From NCBI RefSeq assembly GCF_001619955.1, contig NZ_LQQO01000034.1, positions 124,001 through 188,000 on the forward strand: a stretch of DNA of 64,000 bases. Reading direction: 5' to 3'. Below are positions 56,962-64,000 of this stretch, piece after piece. This stretch comes from Sphingomonas hankookensis. GTDB lineage: Bacteria > Pseudomonadota > Alphaproteobacteria > Sphingomonadales > Sphingomonadaceae. Numbering within the stretch: position 1 is the first letter of the stretch; every line of letters starts with the position of its first letter. Made by a program: the position numbers and the translations under genes. Under the pieces are notes generated by a model, which was not told the DNA's origin, did not search any database, and saw only the letters and a list, made by a program, of their open reading frames with translations.

Positions 56962-56994
56962 GACATGTTCAGTTATCGCAAAAGGGAATCGCGC

Positions 56995-57282
56995 ATGAAC
57001 TTCCGTCCGCTGCACGACCGCGTGCTCGTCCGCCGCGTCGAAGCCGAAGAGAAGACGCTCGGCGGGATCATCATCCCCGATACGGCCAAGGAAAAGCCGC
57101 AGGAAGGCGAAGTCGTCGCCGCCGGCGCCGGTGCCAAGAACGACAAGGGCGAAGTCGCTCCGCTCGACGTCAAGGCCGGCGACCGCATCCTGTTCGGCAA
57201 GTGGTCGGGCACCGAGGTCAAGGTCAATGGCGAAGACCTGCTCATCATGAAGGAAAGCGACATTCTCGGCATCGTTGGCTGA
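56995..57282 (+). CDS. groES: Co-chaperonin GroES
   Basis: The 95-residue lid of the GroEL chamber begins [20 protein letters not shown]. It has the mobile loop ([20 protein letters not shown]) and ends [14 protein letters not shown] 56995 has an aaaaggga ribosome-binding site. groEL follows 91 bases later. Confidence 0.98.
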   Translation: MNFRPLHDRVLVRRVEAEEKTLGGIIIPDTAKEKPQEGEVVAAGAGAKNDKGEVAPLDVKAGDRILFGKWSGTEVKVNGEDLLIMKESDILGIVG

Positions 57283-57310
57283 GAATAAGTTTCCTTTCGC
57301 TACTTATATC

Positions 57311-59017
<1,707 letters not shown>

Positions 59018-59136
59018 TCGAATGTGGCCTGCGCGAGCGATGGCTCGCGCAGGACTCACATCGATCCGGCCGGCGGGTGCCTGTCACCCGACCGACGCGC
59101 GGCGGCTTTGCCGTCGCGGGATCCAAACCCCAACAG

Positions 59137-59174
59137 AAAAAGGTCGGAAGGGACACCCCCTTCCGGCCTTTTTT
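59137..59174 (+). terminator. Rho-independent terminator after groEL
   Basis: The hairpin ggtcggaaggg/cccttccggcc (one G-U pair) with loop acacc is preceded by aaaaa and followed by six T. It lies 120 bases past the groEL stop. Confidence 0.9.
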
Positions 59175-59245
59175 ACGTCACCCATATCCACATTAACACC
59201 CCCGAAACCTCCCTCCCCTACGCCAGCGTGCGAAGGGATCACCCA

Positions 59246-60010
59246 ATGACGCGATCAGGATGCAGGGGCTGCCGCGAAGACCAGCCCGATTTCGCGATCG
59301 CGATGGCGTTCCAGCCGATCGTCGACGCCGATACCGGCCTGCCCTTCGCGTTCGAGGCACTGGTGCGCGGCCGGAACGGCGAAGGCGCCGCGCAGATCCT
59401 GGCGCAGGTGACCCCCGACAATCGCTACGCCTTCGACCAGCAATGCCGCACGGCGGCGATCGAAGGCGCGGTCAAGGCGGGCATCCTGTCCACCGACGCA
59501 CGGCTGTCGATCAACTTCCTCCCCAACGCGGTCTATTCGCCCGTAGCCTGTATCCAGGCGACGCTGACAGCCGCACGGACCCACGCCTTCCCGACCGACC
59601 GGCTGATCTTCGAATTCACCGAGAATGAGGAGATGGCGGACACCGACCATGTCCGCACCATCGTCGACACCTATCGCGCGATGGGTTTTGCGACCGCGCT
59701 CGACGATTTCGGCGCGGGCCATGCCGGCCTTGGGCTGCTCGCGAACTTCCAGACCGATTATCTGAAGCTCGACATGGACCTGATCCGCGGCATCGACGTC
59801 AGCGTGCCGCGCCGGCTGATCGTCGAGGGCATGGTGCGCATCGCCACCTCGCTCGGCATGCAGGTGATCGCCGAGGGGATCGAGACGGCCGAGGAATATG
59901 CCGTACTGCGCGACCTCGGCATCCGCTACATCCAGGGCTATCTGCTTGCGCGACCGGGCTTCCGCATCCTGCCGCAGATCATCGTACCGGCCACCACGCT
60001 GGCGGCATAA
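59246..60010 (+). CDS. Stand-alone EAL-domain protein, probable cyclic-di-GMP phosphodiesterase
   Basis: From ATG 59246 (ribosome-binding site gaaggga) the 254-residue protein is a single EAL domain. FEALVRG (Glu37), the EFTENEE strand, DDFGAG (Asp153, Asp154), DYLKLDMDLI and AEGIETAEE are the metal and substrate residues, so hydrolysis of cyclic di-GMP is likely. The N-terminus has two close cysteines (GCRGC). No sensor domain is attached. Confidence 0.87.
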   Translation: MTRSGCRGCREDQPDFAIAMAFQPIVDADTGLPFAFEALVRGRNGEGAAQILAQVTPDNRYAFDQQCRTAAIEGAVKAGILSTDARLSINFLPNAVYSPVACIQATLTAARTHAFPTDRLIFEFTENEEMADTDHVRTIVDTYRAMGFATALDDFGAGHAGLGLLANFQTDYLKLDMDLIRGIDVSVPRRLIVEGMVRIATSLGMQVIAEGIETAEEYAVLRDLGIRYIQGYLLARPGFRILPQIIVPATTLAA

Positions 60011-60103
60011 ATTGCTGATACTCACGCACGACTGCACATCACCTCACGCTTGTGGCATGATGCAGATCGGATAAGATTAGCTTTGAAATAGGAGCACATA
60101 AAC

Positions 60104-60766
60104 TTGGCCGATGAATGCCAAAATTGCGGGTCTGCAATTACGCCCGGCTCGACTTTCAAATCTGCCAACGAGCGTAAATCGAGCGAGACGGTGACGTTCG
60201 TCAATCTTATCATGGGCACGAATTACAGCGGCTTGTGCTACAAATGCGGGACGACGCCCGAAGCGCAAGCCAAACAAGCCATCCTTTCGGAACTTGCCGA
60301 TAAATCCGCACTTGCCCAAGATCGAGTGACGGACTTTCCTATGCTTACGATGTCATGGCTTCCGGCGACCGCCGATATTCGCTTAAAGAACCTAGTAACA
60401 GCCAATATTACTGTGGGAACCGGGTTCTTCAACGAATTTACTCAAGGATTTTCTGATTTCGCCGGGATGGTCAATGTTAACTCCGGCATGAGCCACAAGG
60501 TCAACAAAGGAGAAGCCGCGGCCAGGTCGCTTCTCGCCATGAAAGCGAGATCGTTGGGCGCAAACTGCATTGTTGGCGTCGACATCGACTACGGCACTAC
60601 CAACAACAATGCCGCAACCGTCAATATGCAAGGGACGGCCGCAGTCATCACCAATCTTCGCGACATATTGGCGGATGATGCATTCAAAAAGGCGCAAGAA
60701 CTCGAAGAAATCTACGCCCGCATCGCTCAACTGCAACGCTGGCATACGGGCGACATAGCAAACTAA
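60104..60766 (+). CDS. Zinc-ribbon protein with YbjQ-like domain
   Basis: From TTG 60104 (aggag ribosome-binding site, 9 bases off) the 220-residue product has an N-terminal four-cysteine ribbon (CQNCG at 5-8 and CYKCG at 45-48). A YbjQ/UPF0145-like domain follows (ITVGTGFFNEF, then AAARSLLAMKARSLGANCIV and GVDIDYGTT). A C-terminal helix (DDAFKKAQELEEIYARIAQL) ends it. The function is unknown. The codon use is much less GC-rich than its neighbours, which suggests recent transfer. Confidence 0.75.
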   Translation: MADECQNCGSAITPGSTFKSANERKSSETVTFVNLIMGTNYSGLCYKCGTTPEAQAKQAILSELADKSALAQDRVTDFPMLTMSWLPATADIRLKNLVTANITVGTGFFNEFTQGFSDFAGMVNVNSGMSHKVNKGEAAARSLLAMKARSLGANCIVGVDIDYGTTNNNAATVNMQGTAAVITNLRDILADDAFKKAQELEEIYARIAQLQRWHTGDIAN

Positions 60767-60769
60767 ATT

Positions 60770-62724
<1,955 letters not shown>

Positions 62725-62733
62725 ATAAGTACC

Positions 62734-62812
62734 GTACCCCCGCGCAGGCGGGGGTCCAGGGTAACAGAGCGTAACGCCCGTGGCTCTGGATCCCCGCCTG
62801 CGCGGGGATACG
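62734..62812. repeat. REP-like inverted repeat, family A
   Basis: Arms gtacccccgcgcaggcgggg and ccccgcctgcgcggggatac are inverted copies. It ends 13 bases before the ATG of the GIY-YIG gene. Confidence 0.88.
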
Positions 62813-62825
62813 ACGGAGCGGCAAG

Positions 62826-63113
62826 ATGAAGGCAGGTTTTGTCTACATCGTCGCCAGCCGTAGAAACGGAACGATCTACACCGGTTCGACCAGCAATCTG
62901 ATCCAGCGCATTCATCAGCATCGCGGTGGCACGGTTGAGGGATTTACGACCGAGCACGACTGCAAACTCTTGGTCTGGTACGAATGCCATGATGATCTGC
63001 AAGAGGCGCGGCTTCGCGAACGGCGGATCAAGAAATGGAACCGCGAGTGAAAGTTGCGGCTGATCGAAGAGAACAACCCCGGCTGGCACGATCTGTTCGG
63101 ACAGCTGACCTGA
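62826..63113 (+). pseudogene. GIY-YIG endonuclease gene interrupted by an in-frame TGA
   Basis: The first 74 codons encode a small GIY-YIG nuclease of the YhbQ/URI type (GFVYIVASRRNGTIYTGSTS, LREARIKKW-like LRERRIKKWNRE). A TGA at 63048-63050 ends that reading frame. The same frame then continues with [20 protein letters not shown] to a second TGA at 63111. The continued part is the usual C-terminus of this family, where a Trp (TGG) normally stands in place of the TGA. Thus a single base change has cut the gene short. The shortened product may or may not be active. Confidence 0.85.
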
Positions 63114-63150
63114 TTTTCGCTCCGTTACAGGAGCAGCAAGGGAAACGAAG

Positions 63151-64000
63151 ATGAGCATCCTCGTCAACAAGAACACCAAGGTCATCACCCAGGGGATGAC
63201 CGGCGAAACCGGCAGCTTCCATACCAAGGCGGCGCTGGAATACGGCACGCAGATGGTCGGCGGCGTGACGCCGGGCAAGGGCGGCAGCGAGCATCTGGGC
63301 CTGCCGGTGTTCAACACCGTCGCCGAAGCCAAGTCGAAGACCGGTGCCGATGCCTCGGTCATCTACGTGCCGCCGCCCTTCGCTGCGGACTCGATCCTCG
63401 AAGCGATCGACGCCGAAATCCCGCTGATCGTCGCGATCACTGAAGGCATTCCGGTGCTCGACATGGTCAAGGTCAAGCGCGCGCTGTCGGGTTCGAAGTC
63501 GCGGCTGATCGGCCCGAACTGCCCGGGCGTGCTGACGCCGGGTGAGTGCAAGATCGGCATCATGCCGGGTTCGATCTTCAAGAAGGGCTCGGTCGGCGTC
63601 GTCTCGCGCTCGGGCACGCTGACCTATGAGGCGGTGTTCCAGACGTCGAACGCCGGGCTGGGTCAGACGACCGCCGTCGGCATCGGTGGCGATCCGGTCA
63701 ACGGCACGAACTTCATCGACGTGCTCGAGCTGTTTCTGGCGGACGACGAGACCCAGTCGATCATCATGATCGGCGAGATCGGCGGCGATGCGGAAGAACA
63801 GGCCGCGCAGTTCCTGATCGACGAGGCCAAGCGCGGCCGCAAGAAGCCGATGGCCGGCTTCATCGCTGGCCGCACCGCCCCTCCGGGCCGTCGCATGGGC
63901 CATGCCGGCGCGATCGTGTCGGGCGGCAAGGGCGACGCGGAAAGCAAGATCGCGGCGATGGAAGCCGCCGGCATCAAGGTTGCGGCTTCCCCCAGCGAGC
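63151..64000 (+). CDS. sucD: Succinyl-CoA synthetase alpha subunit, N-terminal part
   Basis: The gene runs off the right edge after 283 codons of about 295. It has the CoA-binding [40 protein letters not shown] and the phosphohistidine His251 in [19 protein letters not shown]. The enzyme makes ATP or GTP from succinyl-CoA in the citric acid cycle. ATG 63151 follows a gggaaacg site. sucC, its usual upstream partner, is not between mdh and sucD. Confidence 0.97.
   Translation, partial: MSILVNKNTKVITQGMTGETGSFHTKAALEYGTQMVGGVTPGKGGSEHLGLPVFNTVAEAKSKTGADASVIYVPPPFAADSILEAIDAEIPLIVAITEGIPVLDMVKVKRALSGSKSRLIGPNCPGVLTPGECKIGIMPGSIFKKGSVGVVSRSGTLTYEAVFQTSNAGLGQTTAVGIGGDPVNGTNFIDVLELFLADDETQSIIMIGEIGGDAEEQAAQFLIDEAKRGRKKPMAGFIAGRTAPPGRRMGHAGAIVSGGKGDAESKIAAMEAAGIKVAASPSE

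Noticed and set aside
63048..63050. Selenocysteine insertion at the GIY-YIG TGA
   Set aside because: The family has Trp at this place, no selenocysteine insertion hairpin is evident right after the TGA, and the enzyme class is not a selenoprotein class.

Overview
The window comes from a high-GC alphaproteobacterium of the Sphingomonadaceae type, most like Sphingomonas. The protein sequences (GyrB, HslVU, GroESL, Mdh, SucD), TonB-dependent receptors, a CIRCE-controlled groESL and many small palindromic intergenic repeats all fit a sphingomonad chromosome. No rRNA, CRISPR array, transposase or plasmid function was seen. This affiliation is inferred from sequence character, not from a database search.

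Left part (1-20 kb): the end of a ligase-associated Lhr-type helicase (+), gyrB (-), a glycine-zipper protein and a TonB-dependent receptor (+), era (-), an exported GH51 arabinofuranosidase (+), a phage-like GH108 muramidase/holin pair (+), hslVU (+), a lipoprotein, the gloA-gloB glyoxalase pair, an alpha/beta hydrolase with a TPR protein, an exported GH5 glycosidase, a 45-residue small ORF, tRNA-Thr(GGT), msrB and a dienelactone-hydrolase-like protein.

Middle part (20-33 kb): an exported GH16 glucanase, then a minus-strand cobalamin uptake and salvage operon. Its order is riboswitch, btuB, cobC (threonine-phosphate decarboxylase), cobO, btuF, btuC, btuD, cobD, cobQ, cobT, cobS and a phosphoglycerate-mutase-like phosphatase. 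Every junction overlaps, so the eleven genes look translationally coupled. cobP lies divergently at the riboswitch end. The set covers corrinoid import, adenosylation and nucleotide-loop assembly, but no corrin-ring synthesis genes are present here.

Accessory part (33-44 kb): a glycosylation cluster. It has a zinc-ribbon GT2 protein, two GT4 enzymes, a sucrose-phosphate synthase fused to a sucrose-phosphatase domain, another GT2, a GT1/GT28-like enzyme, a P-loop sulfotransferase-like protein and a large membrane protein. This is the least explained stretch and the best candidate for an undescribed pathway.

Right part (44-64 kb): a PiT phosphate transporter, a DUF2147-mprF-acvB group for lysyl-phosphatidylglycerol metabolism, an emrA-emrB-OMF tripartite pump with a convergent TetR regulator, a MATE exporter, groES-groEL behind CIRCE, a stand-alone EAL protein, an AT-richer zinc-ribbon/YbjQ-like gene, DUF2147 with an NDUFS4-like complex I subunit, mdh, a GIY-YIG gene broken by an in-frame TGA, and the start of sucD.

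Intergenic DNA is rich in long inverted repeats of at least four sequence families, found in most larger gaps.
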